The notes: generated by a model from the sequence alone, not told the origin. A DNA stretch of 64,000 bases from Xanthomonas euvesicatoria pv. euvesicatoria (GCF_020880415.1 NZ_JAJIUJ010000015.1:26471-90470); one strand, 5' to 3'. Shown: positions 1-9,947, counted from the stretch's first letter. Program-made: numbers and translations.

Positions 1-234
1 TATTTTTGTGCGCTGGCGCTCCGTCCTGCATGGCGGTTTGCAGGTTTGTTCATAGGCTTGGCAGCAGGTCTCATTTTCGGTGTTGCGCAACAATTGCGCG
101 GCGCGCATTTTCTCTCGCACGACCTGTGGTCGCTGGCGGTGTGCTGGGTGAGCGCACTGGCGCTGTACTGCGTGATGCTGCAACGGCCGCGTCGCGCGCT
201 TGGATTGATGTTGCTCTCGGGGGATGCAGCATGA
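1..234 (+). CDS. PAP2-family phosphatase, C-terminal fragment
   Basis: The reading frame is open from the first base of the window, so only the last 77 residues are seen. They hold a GAHFLSHD motif, which matches the third conserved block of PAP2 lipid phosphatases (SRxxxxxHxxxD), between hydrophobic segments that are probably the last membrane helices. The stop codon overlaps the ATG of the phosphoethanolamine transferase gene (ATGA), so the two are translationally coupled. In Xanthomonas such pairs modify the phosphate groups of lipid A or recycle undecaprenyl/lipid phosphates; the exact substrate is inference. Confident about the family, not about the substrate. Confidence 0.75.
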   Translation, partial: YFCALALRPAWRFAGLFIGLAAGLIFGVAQQLRGAHFLSHDLWSLAVCWVSALALYCVMLQRPRRALGLMLLSGDAA

Positions 235-1898
235 GTACCTGGTTGCCGGAACCGCGCAGGCGTGGTGGCCTGCGCGCGCTGACGTGGAGTACGCGGCCGA
301 CGGTGTCGACCGAAGCGTTGGTACTGCTGTCGAGCCTGTTTTTTGCGTTGGTGTGCAATCAGTTGTTCTGGCGCACGGCCATGGCCACGCATCCGGGCAG
401 CATCGGGTTCGCGATCTCGTTGATGGCGCTGTTGGTGGCCGTGCATGCGCTGCTCCTGGGCATCCTGGTTTGGCGCTGGAATGCAAAGCCGCTGCTGACG
501 CTCTTGCTGTTCACCACCGCGCTGGCCGCGCATTACATGGACAGCTACAACGTCTATCTGGATGCGGACATGCTGCGCAACGTGCTGCATACCGATCACA
601 AGGAATCGCGCGAGTTGCTCACGCCGGGCCTGATCCTTCCGCTGGTGTGCTACTTCCTGATTCCGACTGCATTGCTGTGGCGCACACGTTTGCGCGCACG
701 CAGTGCGGGCAAGGCGGTGCTGGTGCGATCGGGCTTCCTGCTGGTGGTGGCGGTGGTGGGCGCTGCTGGCGCCATGCTCTCGTCGCAGGATATTTCCGCA
801 CTGATGCGCAATCACCGCGAAGCGCGTTATTTGGCCACGCCGATCAATTACATCGTGGCATTGCGGCAAAACCTCAAATCCGAATCGCCGATCAAGCGTG
901 CTCCCAAACAGCCGATCGAACACGACGCCATGGCCACGCCGCGCGCGCCGGGCAGCCGCCCGCGCTTGTTGCTGGTGGTGCTGGGGGAAACCGCACGCGC
1001 GCAGAACTGGGGACTCAACGGCTATGCCAGACAGACCACGCCGGAGCTGGCACAGGCAGGGGTGATCAACTTCCCCGACATGCATTCGTGCGGGACCAGC
1101 ACCGAAGTCTCGGTGCCCTGCATGTTCTCGCCCTACGGGCGTCGCGACTACAACGAAGACATGATTCGTGGCCATCAGTCGTTCCTGCATGTGCTGGAAC
1201 ATGCCGGCATTTCGACGCTGTGGCGCGACAATCAGTCCGGCTGCAAGGGCGTGTGCGACGGGTTGGAGATCCAGAAGCTGGACGATGCCACCACACCGGG
1301 CCTGTGCGCCGATGGCCGCTGCATGGACGAGATCCTGTTGAGCGACCTGGCTGCGCAGGTGCGCGCAAAGCCTGGCGACCGCGTGGTGGTGCTGCACCAA
1401 CTGGGCAGCCATGGCCCGAGCTACTTCGAACGGTACCCGGCGCAGTTCGAACGCTTCAAGCCGGTGTGCAAGACCGCGGATCTGGGCAGCTGCGGCCGCC
1501 AGGACATCGTCAACGCCTACGATAATTCGATCCTGTACACCGACCATTTCCTCAATCAGGCCATCCACGCGCTGCGTGGCCTGCCGGACTACGACACGGC
1601 GATGATCTATCTCTCCGATCACGGCGAATCGCTTGGCGAAAAAGGCCTGTACCTGCATGGCGTTCCGTATGCCATCGCGCCCAAGGAGCAGACCCATGTG
1701 CCGATGGTGATGTGGTTCTCGCCTGAGTTCGCGCGCGATCGCGGCCTGGATGAAGCCTGCCTGCGCCACCGTGCAGGGCAATATACCGATCAGGATGCGC
1801 TGTTCCCGTCCGTGCTTGGGTTGATGCAGGTCAAGACCAGCGTCTATGCGCCCGAGCGCGACCTGTTCGCCAAGTGCACCGGCACCACGCTGCGCTGA
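231..1898 (+). CDS. eptA: Phosphoethanolamine--lipid A transferase (EptA family)
   Basis: 555-residue inner-membrane enzyme that would transfer phosphoethanolamine from phosphatidylethanolamine to lipid A phosphates, lowering surface charge and giving polymyxin tolerance. The first ~200 residues carry about five hydrophobic helices; the periplasmic sulfatase-fold domain follows. Metal and catalytic motifs are visible: LGETARAQNWG (Glu253), CGTSTEVSVPCMFS with nucleophile Thr289 or Thr291, and SDHGESLGE (Asp463, His464). Several Cys residues in the catalytic domain fit the disulfides of this family. The ATG at 231 overlaps the stop of the upstream PAP2 gene; the frame stays open further upstream, but that part overlaps the PAP2 gene in another frame and has no transferase-like sequence. 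Ends 114 bases before the M2 peptidase. Confidence 0.9.
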   Translation: MSTWLPEPRRRGGLRALTWSTRPTVSTEALVLLSSLFFALVCNQLFWRTAMATHPGSIGFAISLMALLVAVHALLLGILVWRWNAKPLLTLLLFTTALAAHYMDSYNVYLDADMLRNVLHTDHKESRELLTPGLILPLVCYFLIPTALLWRTRLRARSAGKAVLVRSGFLLVVAVVGAAGAMLSSQDISALMRNHREARYLATPINYIVALRQNLKSESPIKRAPKQPIEHDAMATPRAPGSRPRLLLVVLGETARAQNWGLNGYARQTTPELAQAGVINFPDMHSCGTSTEVSVPCMFSPYGRRDYNEDMIRGHQSFLHVLEHAGISTLWRDNQSGCKGVCDGLEIQKLDDATTPGLCADGRCMDEILLSDLAAQVRAKPGDRVVVLHQLGSHGPSYFERYPAQFERFKPVCKTADLGSCGRQDIVNAYDNSILYTDHFLNQAIHALRGLPDYDTAMIYLSDHGESLGEKGLYLHGVPYAIAPKEQTHVPMVMWFSPEFARDRGLDEACLRHRAGQYTDQDALFPSVLGLMQVKTSVYAPERDLFAKCTGTTLR

Positions 1899-2012
1899 TC
1901 GCCAACGCCTGCGTCTGCCCGCGCCGCACATCGCATGCGTGGCGTGCGTTGCCCCTTGCCCTGAACCCCGGCGCGCTCTAGCCTTCGCCGGACTTCACTG
2001 CAAGGACCACCC

Positions 2013-4031
2013 GTGAATCCTCGTTTGCTGTTGCTGGCGTTGGCTGTGGCTGCCGGCACCCTGAGCTTGTCGGCCTGCCGCCGGGATGCGGCACCACCGG
2101 ACACACCTGTGGCGAGCAAGACCGCGCTGGCCGAAAGCGCCGACCAGTTCGTTGCGCGCATCAGCGCCGAATACAAGGCGGCCTATCCGGAAATCACTGC
2201 GGCGCAGTGGCTGTCGTCGACCTACATCAACGGCGATTCGCAGTTGCTGGCGGCCAAGGCCAACGAACGCTCGCTGGCGCAGCTGGACCGGTGGATCGAA
2301 CAATCCAAGCAGTACGCCGGCACACCGATGTCGGCCGACAGTGCGCGTGCGCTGCAATTGCTGAAATTGATGAGTGCCCTGCCCGCACCGCGCGACCCGG
2401 CCAAGCTGGCCGAACTCACCCGCATCGCCGCCAAGATGGAAGGCGATTACGGCGCGGGCAGCTACTGCGTGGGCGAAGGCGAGCAGCGCCGCTGCCGCCA
2501 GCTCGGCGAGTTGGAGCAAGTGCTGGCCAGCAGCCGCGACTACAACGAACAACTCGACGCCTGGCAGGGCTGGCACAGCACTGCGCAGCCCATGCGCAAG
2601 GACTACCAACGCTTCGTCGAACTGGCCAACGAGGGCGCACGCGGGCTGGGTTTCGCCGACGTCGGGGTGCTATGGCGCAGCGGCTACGACATGCCGCCGG
2701 CGCAACTGGCCAGCGAAACCGACCGTCTGTGGGAACAGGTCAAACCGTTGTATGCGCAGCTGCAGTGCTATGCGCGCGGCAAACTCGATACGCAATACGG
2801 CAAGGACAAGGGCGAGGTCGCCGGCGGCCTGTTGCCGGCACACCTGATGGGCAATATGTGGCAGCAGGACTGGAGCAACCTGTGGGATCTGCTGCAGCCC
2901 TACCCTGGCGCCGGTGATCTGGACATCACCTCCGCGCTGGAAAAGCAGTACCAGGGCAACCTCAGCGCAGTGCTGGCGCGCAATACCGGCGGCGATGGTG
3001 GCGCGGCCGCACGCTTCAACGCCGAACGCGAGGCGCAGCTGCGTACCGCCAAGCAGATGACCGAACGCGCGCAGGATTTCTACACATCGCTGGGCATGCC
3101 CAAGCTGCCGGACACGTATTGGCAGCGCTCGCAGTTCATCAAGCCGCTGGACCGCGATGTGGTGTGCCACGCCAGCGCCTGGGACATGAACATGGGCGGC
3201 GAGCCGAACCAGAACATCGGCGCGGACGTGCGCACCAAGATGTGCATCAAGCCGACCGAAGAAGACTTCACCACCATCTACCACGAGCTGGGCCACATCT
3301 ATTACGACCTGGCTTATAACCCGTTGCCGCCGCTGTTTCAGAACGGCGCCAACGATGGCTTCCACGAAGCGATCGGCGACACCATCGTGCTGGCGATGAC
3401 GCCCAAGTACCTGCAGTCGATCGGCATGGTGGGCGAGCAACAGACCGGCCGCGAGTCGTTGATCAATTCGCAGATGCGCATGGCACTGAGCAAGGTGGCG
3501 TTCCTGCCGTTCGGTTTGATGATCGACCGCTGGCGCTGGGGCGTGTTCGACGGCTCCATCACGCCCGAGCATTACAACCAGGCCTGGTGGGAACTGAAAG
3601 CCAAGTACCAGGGCGTGGCGCCGGTCGGCGCGCGCGGCGAAGAATTCTTCGACCCTGGCGCCAAGTACCACGTGCCGGGCAACACGCCGTACACGCGCTA
3701 TTTCCTGGCGCATATCCTGCAATTCCAATTCTACAAAGGCCTATGCCAGGCTGCCGGCCATCAGGGGCCGCTGTACGAATGCAGCTTCTACGGCAACAAG
3801 GACGCCGGGCAGAAGTTCTGGTCGATGCTGCAGCGTGGTTCCAGCCAACCCTGGCAGACCACACTCAAGGAACTCACCGGCAACGACAAACTCGATGCCG
3901 GACCGATGCTGGAATACTTCGCGCCGATGAGCGAATGGCTCAAGCAGCAGAATCAAGGGCAGATGTGCGGGTGGCAGGCACCGGCCGCCACTCCGGCAAC
4001 CACGACGACTGCGCCTGCGATGGCGCGCTGA
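2013..4031 (+). CDS. M2-family peptidyl-dipeptidase, lipoprotein (ACE-like)
   Basis: 672 residues. The N-terminus is a lipoprotein signal with lipobox LSAC, so the mature enzyme is probably anchored to an envelope membrane facing the periplasm. The zinc site of gluzincins is intact: HELGH at residues 424-428 and the third ligand Glu452 in GFHEAIGD, as in angiotensin-converting enzyme. Full length for a bacterial M2 enzyme. Such enzymes remove C-terminal dipeptides from oligopeptides; the natural substrate in Xanthomonas is not known from sequence. GTG start at 2013 preceded by CAAGGACCACCC, a usable ribosome binding site. The C-terminal tail is Ala/Thr-rich and low complexity. It stands alone, not in an evident operon. 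Confidence 0.88.
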   Translation: MNPRLLLLALAVAAGTLSLSACRRDAAPPDTPVASKTALAESADQFVARISAEYKAAYPEITAAQWLSSTYINGDSQLLAAKANERSLAQLDRWIEQSKQYAGTPMSADSARALQLLKLMSALPAPRDPAKLAELTRIAAKMEGDYGAGSYCVGEGEQRRCRQLGELEQVLASSRDYNEQLDAWQGWHSTAQPMRKDYQRFVELANEGARGLGFADVGVLWRSGYDMPPAQLASETDRLWEQVKPLYAQLQCYARGKLDTQYGKDKGEVAGGLLPAHLMGNMWQQDWSNLWDLLQPYPGAGDLDITSALEKQYQGNLSAVLARNTGGDGGAAARFNAEREAQLRTAKQMTERAQDFYTSLGMPKLPDTYWQRSQFIKPLDRDVVCHASAWDMNMGGEPNQNIGADVRTKMCIKPTEEDFTTIYHELGHIYYDLAYNPLPPLFQNGANDGFHEAIGDTIVLAMTPKYLQSIGMVGEQQTGRESLINSQMRMALSKVAFLPFGLMIDRWRWGVFDGSITPEHYNQAWWELKAKYQGVAPVGARGEEFFDPGAKYHVPGNTPYTRYFLAHILQFQFYKGLCQAAGHQGPLYECSFYGNKDAGQKFWSMLQRGSSQPWQTTLKELTGNDKLDAGPMLEYFAPMSEWLKQQNQGQMCGWQAPAATPATTTTAPAMAR

Positions 4032-4126
4032 TGACGCATGGCAAAGGAAAGCGTCGACCACCGGCCAACCGTCGCTTCGGCAGATTGCTCAGGTGCAGCG
4101 CTCTCTGACAGCGAGGTGTTGCGTCG

Positions 4127-4447
4127 ATGATCGGTCAGCGTTGCACGTGGTGGTTGCTGGTCTGTATGACGGCAGGTGGGTGCATCGCAGCGTTGGCGGT
4201 GCTGTTGTCGCTGGCGTGGCACCTGACGATTGCTTATTGCTGGCAGTGGCCGGGATTGATCGGCTCGCAACACAGCGCGCAGATGCCAGCGTTTCCCGCC
4301 TGCATGGCGCGGTGGCATCCTGCCACTGATCAAACCGTGATCGCGATGAGCATGCTCATCGCTTTGGCGACCTGCGGCAGGCTGCTGCACCATCTACTTC
4401 GGCATCGTCCACCCGCTGTTGCGCGTCCAGTGACACGCCCTGACTGA
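4127..4447 (+). CDS. Possible small membrane protein, unknown
   Basis: A 106-residue frame starting ATG after GAGG ten bases upstream. It contains one or two hydrophobic stretches (roughly residues 8-35 and 70-85) and no recognised motif. It lies in the 480-base space between the M2 peptidase and a convergent hypothetical gene, and is the only frame there with plausible composition and a ribosome binding site. No family recognised; it may equally be non-coding. The rest of the 4032-4514 gap shows nothing else I can support. Confidence 0.3.
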   Translation: MIGQRCTWWLLVCMTAGGCIAALAVLLSLAWHLTIAYCWQWPGLIGSQHSAQMPAFPACMARWHPATDQTVIAMSMLIALATCGRLLHHLLRHRPPAVARPVTRPD

Positions 4448-4514
4448 CACCCAACGCTGTCGTGGGCAGCAGACGTGTCAGGCAGTGCGTCTAGCAGCGC
4501 TTGTTCCAGCAGGC

Positions 4515-4919
4515 TCAGTTGAGCTTGGTGCCGCCCTGCAACCGTTCGCTCAACCTGGTCTTGAACTGCTCGAACTCCATGCCGTCGGCACGGGCTTCGG
4601 CGTGCGCGGCGTCCTTGAGGGCGTCCGAGTAGGTCAGCCGCACGGGGGTGCCCTGGCGTTCGTGCAACTCGGCCGCGCGCATGATCAGCGCCAGCACCTG
4701 GGCGGCGCTGGTGCTTTCGCCGGCGATGCGGCCATCCATGCCCAGCACCCATTCACCGTCGCGGCGGACGATGCCGGCCAACAGGGTGCGTTGCTGGTCG
4801 CGGAGTTCGGCATGCGGTTCGATCGGGGACACCGGCGCGGGATTGGCGGCGGCCTGGTTGCGCTGGCGCTCGGCGGCGCGCTTGCGGGCATCACGGCGCA
4901 ACTTGGAATCGGTGGACAT
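4515..4919 (-). CDS. Conserved hypothetical protein, 134 residues
   Basis: Hydrophilic protein with a strongly basic N-terminal coil (about 25 residues rich in Arg, Lys and Ala) followed by a compact alpha/beta region and a C-terminal helical part. No catalytic motif or domain is recognised. AGGAG sits seven bases before the ATG. It begins 16 bases after the stop of the MFS exporter gene on the same strand, so the two are probably cotranscribed. Function unknown; the basic coil could bind nucleic acid or a partner protein, but this is only inference. Confidence 0.65.
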   Translation of the reverse strand: MSTDSKLRRDARKRAAERQRNQAAANPAPVSPIEPHAELRDQQRTLLAGIVRRDGEWVLGMDGRIAGESTSAAQVLALIMRAAELHERQGTPVRLTYSDALKDAAHAEARADGMEFEQFKTRLSERLQGGTKLN

Positions 4920-4935
4920 GCAGGCTCCTGTGAGG

Positions 4936-6189
4936 TCAGAGGTGGTCGGCCGGCTCCAGAGGCACTGCCTCGGTGGCCTGGCGGTGCCGTAGACGGCGGC
5001 CGCTGCGGCGCTCCCAGCGCCAGAATAGCCAGCCCAGCAAGAAAAAGCCGGTCATGCCGATCGCCAGATGCCGCGGATGCTCACTCAGCAGCGGCGACAG
5101 CACCCCGGCCACCACCGTATTGGTCATCAACTGCGTGAAGGCCTGCAGCGAGGACGCCAGGCCGCGCTGCTGCGGGTACATGTCCAGCACTGCCAGCGCC
5201 AGGATCGGGAAGATCAGCGCCATGCCCACGCCGGCCAGGAAGATCGGCAGCACCGCCCACGGCAGCGCGATCTGCGCCACCGCAAAGGTGTAGGCCAGAT
5301 TGGCCAGCGCCGCCACCCCGCAGCAGATGAAGCCGATGCGGATCTGCCGCACCGGCTGCATGCGCCCGGCCATGCGCCCGGACAGGAACGAGCCCAGCGT
5401 CATGCCGCCGATGGTGGGAATGAACAGCCAGGCGAAATCGCCTTCGCCCAGCTTCAGGTGCTGCATGATCAACACCGGCGCCGACGCGATGTACAGGAAG
5501 ATGCCGGCGAAGTTGAACGAACCGGCCGCGGCCAGGCGCTGGAAGCGCGGGTTGAAGCCGATGCGCACGTAATCCTGCAACAGGCGTTTGAACTGCAGCG
5601 GCGTGCGCGCCTCCACCGGGTGGGTCTCGGGAAGCCAGGTCAGGGTTGCGATGAGCAGCACCAGGCCGAACACCACCAGGAACCAGAAGATCAACGGCCA
5701 GCCGCCGCCACTGAGCAGGATCCAGCCGCCGATGATCGGCGCGATGGCCGGCGCAATCCCGAAGATCATCGACACCTGGCTCATCAGCCGTTGCGCGTCC
5801 GGGCCATGGAACAGGTCGCGGATCACCGCCCGCCCGACGATCATGCCCACGCCGGCCGACAGGCCCTGCAGCGCGCGGAATGCCAGCAGCGTGGGCAAGT
5901 CTTGCGACAGCGCACAGCCGATCGAGCCGGCGACAAACAAGGCCAGCCCGCCCAGGATCACCCGTTTGCGGCCCCAGGCATCGGACAACGGCCCGTGCGC
6001 GATGCTCATCAGGCCATACGCCAGCAGATAGACGCTGATGGTCTGCTGGATCGCCACCTGGTCCACCGCCAGGCTGCGGCCCAGCTGCGAGAACGCCGGG
6101 AAGATGGTGTCGATCGAAAACGGGCCGAACATCGCCAGCCCGGCCAGCAGCAGCGCCATGCGACGGGTGGAGGGAACAGCAGAAGTCAT
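4936..6189 (-). CDS. Bcr/CflA-family MFS drug efflux transporter (mfsX position)
   Basis: 417-residue inner-membrane proton-driven exporter of the DHA1 Bcr/CflA type, twelve predicted helices. The family loop signature GPLSDAWGRKRV lies between helices 2 and 3, followed by RALQGLSAGVGMIVGRAV in helices 4-5. The frame extends to 6348, but the ATG at 6189 gives the normal family N-terminus just before helix 1; the extra 53 residues are Arg/Cys-rich and unlike a transporter start. In other xanthomonads, from memory, the raxX-raxSTAB cluster sits between gcvP and a gene called mfsX; this gene occupies that place. Substrate not predictable; bicyclomycin and chloramphenicol exporters are relatives. 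Confidence 0.85.
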   Translation of the reverse strand: MTSAVPSTRRMALLLAGLAMFGPFSIDTIFPAFSQLGRSLAVDQVAIQQTISVYLLAYGLMSIAHGPLSDAWGRKRVILGGLALFVAGSIGCALSQDLPTLLAFRALQGLSAGVGMIVGRAVIRDLFHGPDAQRLMSQVSMIFGIAPAIAPIIGGWILLSGGGWPLIFWFLVVFGLVLLIATLTWLPETHPVEARTPLQFKRLLQDYVRIGFNPRFQRLAAAGSFNFAGIFLYIASAPVLIMQHLKLGEGDFAWLFIPTIGGMTLGSFLSGRMAGRMQPVRQIRIGFICCGVAALANLAYTFAVAQIALPWAVLPIFLAGVGMALIFPILALAVLDMYPQQRGLASSLQAFTQLMTNTVVAGVLSPLLSEHPRHLAIGMTGFFLLGWLFWRWERRSGRRLRHRQATEAVPLEPADHL

Positions 6190-6467
6190 GCGCAACGGTA
6201 TCCGGAGGACTCCCCACGCGCAGGCACCGGCAGCGGTGGTCAGGCCAACGAGCGCAGCGGCAGGCATGGGGCAAAGAAGCCGACACTTTACGCCAACTGC
6301 CACCGCATGCGGCCAGCGATGGAGCGCATGCGCGGCACGCAGGCACATAAATCGCAGCCGCGTCCGCTTCGTCCTAGCACGGCATCGTCATCCTGCCCAG
6401 CCGAGCGGCTGCGCCCCCGGCAATGACGGCGCCGGCAGTGCTCGGCGCCAGCGGCCAACGGCAGCGA

Positions 6468-8624
6468 TCAGTCGGCTGCGGCGGAGCGCTCCTGCAGCCG
6501 CTGCCAATCGGCGATCGGCTGATCGCTCACCACTCGCCCCTGTTCCAGGGTAATGACGCGCGCGGCCATGGCCACGGTTTCGCGTCGATGCGCCACGATG
6601 ATCCGGGTGACCTGCATTGCCTGGATGGCGCGATTGACGCGCTGCTCGTTCATGACGTCCAGATGGCTGGTCGCCTCGTCCAGCACCAGGATGCGTGGCG
6701 ACCTGTACAGCGCGCGTGCCAGCAAGACGCGTTGCCGCTGCCCGCCCGACAACCCGGTACCCGCCTCGCTCAACAACGAGGCGTAGCCTAGCGGCATCTG
6801 CTCCACCTCCTGGTGCACGCCGGCGATGCGCGCGCAACGTTCGACCTGCGCCTGATCCGGCTCCGGGTCGAAGAAACTGATGTTTTCGCTGACCGATCCA
6901 GTGAACAGCAGATCGTCCTGCATCACCGTGCCGACGATGGCGCGATAGGGCGTCAGCGCCGTCTCGCTCAGCGGGCGCCCGCCGATCTTTACGTGTCCGG
7001 CGCTGGGTTTCAGCAGCCCGAGGATCACTTTGACCAAGGTGGTCTTGCCGCACCCTGACGCGCCGGTGATGGCCACGCATTCCCCGCTGGCGATGCGCAC
7101 GCTGACGTCTTCGAGCACGGCCGGGGTATCGTCGGCATAGCGGAAGCCGATGCCGCACAGTTCGATGGTGGTGTCGTTCCAGGCAGGCGCATCGATGCGC
7201 TGATCGGCCTCCTCGCGCGGCTGGTGGACGATGTCGGCCACCCGCTCCAGATGGACGCGCAACAGGCGGAACTCCACCAGCCGATCGATCAGCTCTGACA
7301 AGCGCATGGCGAACTGCTCGCGATAAGCCATGAATGCCAACAGCATGCCCAGCGAAAGCTCTGCGCGCAGGATCGCGAACGCGGCGAGCCAGATCACCAG
7401 CACCCGCTCGCATCCGAACAGCAGGCGCTTGAGTGACGACTGCCAGACCTCGCCCTGCGCCAGGCGCAGTTGTGCATTGGTCTGTTCGGCCAGCAGATGG
7501 GTCCAGTCCATGCGCCGCACCTGCTGGCGCCCGAACAGCCGCACGCCCTGGATGCCGCGCACGCTCTCCAGCAGGTGGGTGTGCTGGCGCGCGTCCCACA
7601 ACAACTGCTCGGCGGCAGCTTCGCGCATCCTCCGCAGCCACAGCCAGCGTGTCGCCGCATACAGCGTTACCGCCACCAGCGTGATCGCGCTGAGGCCGAC
7701 GCTGTAGACCAGCATCAGGCCGAGGGTGCCGATCACCAGCACGCCATCGACCAGGGTCTGGGTGAATCCGGTCGTCAAGGTGCGTTGCACCTGCACGATC
7801 GAGGCGAATCGCGACTGGATTCCGCCGAGGTGACGCTTCTCGAAATACGCCAACGGGAGCGCGAGCAGGTGCGCAAACACCTGCCCCATCCATTGAAAAC
7901 CCAGCTGTGCCGACACGCTGGCGATCAGCCATCCGCGCAGCAGGGCGATGCAGGATTGCAGGACCACCAGCAACAGGAACCCGGCGCCAAGGACATGGAT
8001 CAACCCGATGTCGGCCGACGGCACCGCCTGATCGACGATCCACTGCAGTTGGAACGGCATTCCCAGGCTGAGTACCTCGAGCGCGAATGCCAACGCAAGC
8101 ACCTGCCAGACCGCCCGTCCAAGCCCGTGGACACGACCGATCAACGAGGACAACGCCACTGCCGGCGCCGCAGCTTGCGGACGGAAGTCGGCGGCCGGGC
8201 TGAGTTCCAGCGCGATCCCGGAGAAATGCCGGGAGAATTCGCCCGGCGTCAGGCTCCGCGGCCCGCTGGCCGGATCGTGGATCTGCAGACGACGGGTGCC
8301 CACCCGCTTGAGCACGACGAAATGATTGAGATCCCAATGCACGACGCAGGGCAGCTGCAACTCCGGCAGCGCGTCCATTTCCAGCCGCAACGCGCGCGCC
8401 TGCAGACCGAGCGCCTGCGCGATCGCGACCAGATTGGCCAGGTTGGTGCCCTGTCGCGATAGCAGGAAGCGGCGGCGCAGTTCGGCCAGGCCGATGTGGC
8501 AACCGTGATAGTGGGCGATCATGGCCATGGCCGCCAATCCGCATTCGCCGACTTGCCCCTGCAGGATCATCGGCAATCCACGCACGCCGGACGCTCGGCG
8601 CAACTGCGCCCACCAGCGGCTCAT
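6468..8624 (-). CDS. raxB: RaxB, peptidase-containing ABC exporter of RaxX
   Basis: 718-residue PCAT (peptidase-containing ABC transporter) in the inner membrane. Residues 1-140 are a C39 peptidase with Cys28 in QVGECGLAAM, His101 in LNHFVVLK and Asp117 in HDPASG, the triad that cuts double-glycine leaders. A six-helix exporter domain follows (about 160-430), then a nucleotide-binding domain with Walker A GASGCGKTT, signature LSGGQRQRV and Walker B ILVLDEATSHLD. All active residues are present. It removes the RaxX leader and drives export with RaxA and an outer-membrane TolC-type channel (RaxC, encoded elsewhere). The ATG overlaps the raxA stop (ATGA), so translation is coupled. Longer frames upstream of 8624 lie inside raxA and are not used. 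Confidence 0.93.
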   Translation of the reverse strand: MSRWWAQLRRASGVRGLPMILQGQVGECGLAAMAMIAHYHGCHIGLAELRRRFLLSRQGTNLANLVAIAQALGLQARALRLEMDALPELQLPCVVHWDLNHFVVLKRVGTRRLQIHDPASGPRSLTPGEFSRHFSGIALELSPAADFRPQAAAPAVALSSLIGRVHGLGRAVWQVLALAFALEVLSLGMPFQLQWIVDQAVPSADIGLIHVLGAGFLLLVVLQSCIALLRGWLIASVSAQLGFQWMGQVFAHLLALPLAYFEKRHLGGIQSRFASIVQVQRTLTTGFTQTLVDGVLVIGTLGLMLVYSVGLSAITLVAVTLYAATRWLWLRRMREAAAEQLLWDARQHTHLLESVRGIQGVRLFGRQQVRRMDWTHLLAEQTNAQLRLAQGEVWQSSLKRLLFGCERVLVIWLAAFAILRAELSLGMLLAFMAYREQFAMRLSELIDRLVEFRLLRVHLERVADIVHQPREEADQRIDAPAWNDTTIELCGIGFRYADDTPAVLEDVSVRIASGECVAITGASGCGKTTLVKVILGLLKPSAGHVKIGGRPLSETALTPYRAIVGTVMQDDLLFTGSVSENISFFDPEPDQAQVERCARIAGVHQEVEQMPLGYASLLSEAGTGLSGGQRQRVLLARALYRSPRILVLDEATSHLDVMNEQRVNRAIQAMQVTRIIVAHRRETVAMAARVITLEQGRVVSDQPIADWQRLQERSAAAD

Positions 8625-9859
8625 CGCAGCGTGCCGTGCAAACTGGACAGCGGCTCGAATGCCCACTGCGAGAAGCGCCGCCATTCCAATGCCAGCGTGC
8701 CCTGCACGCGCATACCCGGTCGCAGGACCGCCGTGCGTCCTGCACGCAGCGCGGCATCCCCGGCCAGGCGCACCCGCACGCGGTACAACGGCTCGCTTAC
8801 CGAGACCGAGTCGACACGCGGCGGTTCGGGCGCGACGGCGATCTCGACCACCTGCCCGGCGAACTGACCGTAGTGCTGGTAGGGCAAGGCATCGAAGCGC
8901 AGTTGCACCGGCATGCCGGGGCCGATCAGCCCGGCGGCCCTGGAGGGCGCATACAACACGACCTCGGTCGCCATCGACGTCGGCAGCAGATCGGCCAGGC
9001 GTTGCCCCTGCGCGACCGCCTGCCCGCGCTGCAGCGGTCGCAGCGCTACACGCCCGGCACGCGGCGCGCGCACTTCCCAACGCGACGCGGCCGCCTGCTC
9101 GATCGCCGCACGCCGGTCCTCCTGCAGGCCGGCACCGGCCATCGCCAATTGTTGGCGCAAGTTCGACGGTAACTGCTGCACCTCGGCCTGGGCCTGCGCA
9201 AGCGCATCGGCCAAGGCCATGCGCTCGCGCTGCAGCTCCAGGGTATGCGCGCGTTGGTCGAGCACGTCGGCCTGTTTCTCATCGACGAATTGCTGGCTGA
9301 CCAGGCCGCGCGTCAACGCGGTACGGTAACGTTGCTCGATCGATTGGGTCAGTTGCTGCCGATGGCGCAGCAAGTCCAGCTCGGCGTCGATCTGCTGCAA
9401 GCGGTCGCGCAGGCCGGCCAGCGCCCGCGCAGCCGCCTGCTGCTGCACGCGCCCCTGGGCACGCAACTGCGCCATCGCCTCGACGGCCAGGCGCTGCTGT
9501 TCGGCCAGCACCACAGCAGCGCGCTGGGTCGGCCGCCCGCGATCGTCGCGATGTTCGGCCGACAACACGAACAGCAGCTGGCCCGCAGCGACGCGCTGGC
9601 CCTGCACGGCGCCGACCTGCACCACCACGCCCGACTGCGGTGTGGTGACGGAGATCAGTCCGCCCGCCGGGACGACCGTGCCATACAAGGTCTCGCTGCG
9701 CGCGAAGCCCAGGCGGAAGAATCCGACCAGCAGCAGGATCACGGTCGTCATCAGCAGGCCTACGCACCAACGTAGCGCGCCATGCTGGCGCAGCACCACC
9801 GGCCCGAGCCGACTGCGCTGCCGGTAGTCCACCGCCTCGCGTCGAAACAGGGTCGTCAT
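8621..9859 (-). CDS. raxA: RaxA, HlyD-type membrane fusion protein
   Basis: 412-residue periplasmic adaptor linking RaxB to the outer-membrane channel. One N-terminal transmembrane helix (about residues 28-48), a short lipoyl/barrel segment with TPQSGVVVQV, a long Gln/Ala/Leu-rich coiled-coil hairpin (about 110-245), the second lipoyl half with RAPRAGRVALRPL, and a C-terminal beta-barrel. This order is the HlyD/CvaA pattern of type I bacteriocin exporters. ATG at 9859 chosen because it gives the usual short cytoplasmic tail before the helix; the open frame above it is Arg/Cys-rich and overlaps raxST. It follows raxST by 88 bases and overlaps raxB by four. Confidence 0.92.
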   Translation of the reverse strand: MTTLFRREAVDYRQRSRLGPVVLRQHGALRWCVGLLMTTVILLLVGFFRLGFARSETLYGTVVPAGGLISVTTPQSGVVVQVGAVQGQRVAAGQLLFVLSAEHRDDRGRPTQRAAVVLAEQQRLAVEAMAQLRAQGRVQQQAAARALAGLRDRLQQIDAELDLLRHRQQLTQSIEQRYRTALTRGLVSQQFVDEKQADVLDQRAHTLELQRERMALADALAQAQAEVQQLPSNLRQQLAMAGAGLQEDRRAAIEQAAASRWEVRAPRAGRVALRPLQRGQAVAQGQRLADLLPTSMATEVVLYAPSRAAGLIGPGMPVQLRFDALPYQHYGQFAGQVVEIAVAPEPPRVDSVSVSEPLYRVRVRLAGDAALRAGRTAVLRPGMRVQGTLALEWRRFSQWAFEPLSSLHGTLR

Positions 9860-9947
9860 CCGCCGGCGGCCGCCGACGCCGGCCCGTGCTGGCCGCCTGC
9901 TCGGCAGTGCCGCCGCGTCGCCGTGCGCTGCCACGCCACGCGCCTGC

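Noticed and set aside
6..230. Upstream extension of the phosphoethanolamine transferase frame
   Set aside because: It overlaps the PAP2 gene in another frame, is Arg/Cys-rich, and the ATG at 231 is coupled to the PAP2 stop.
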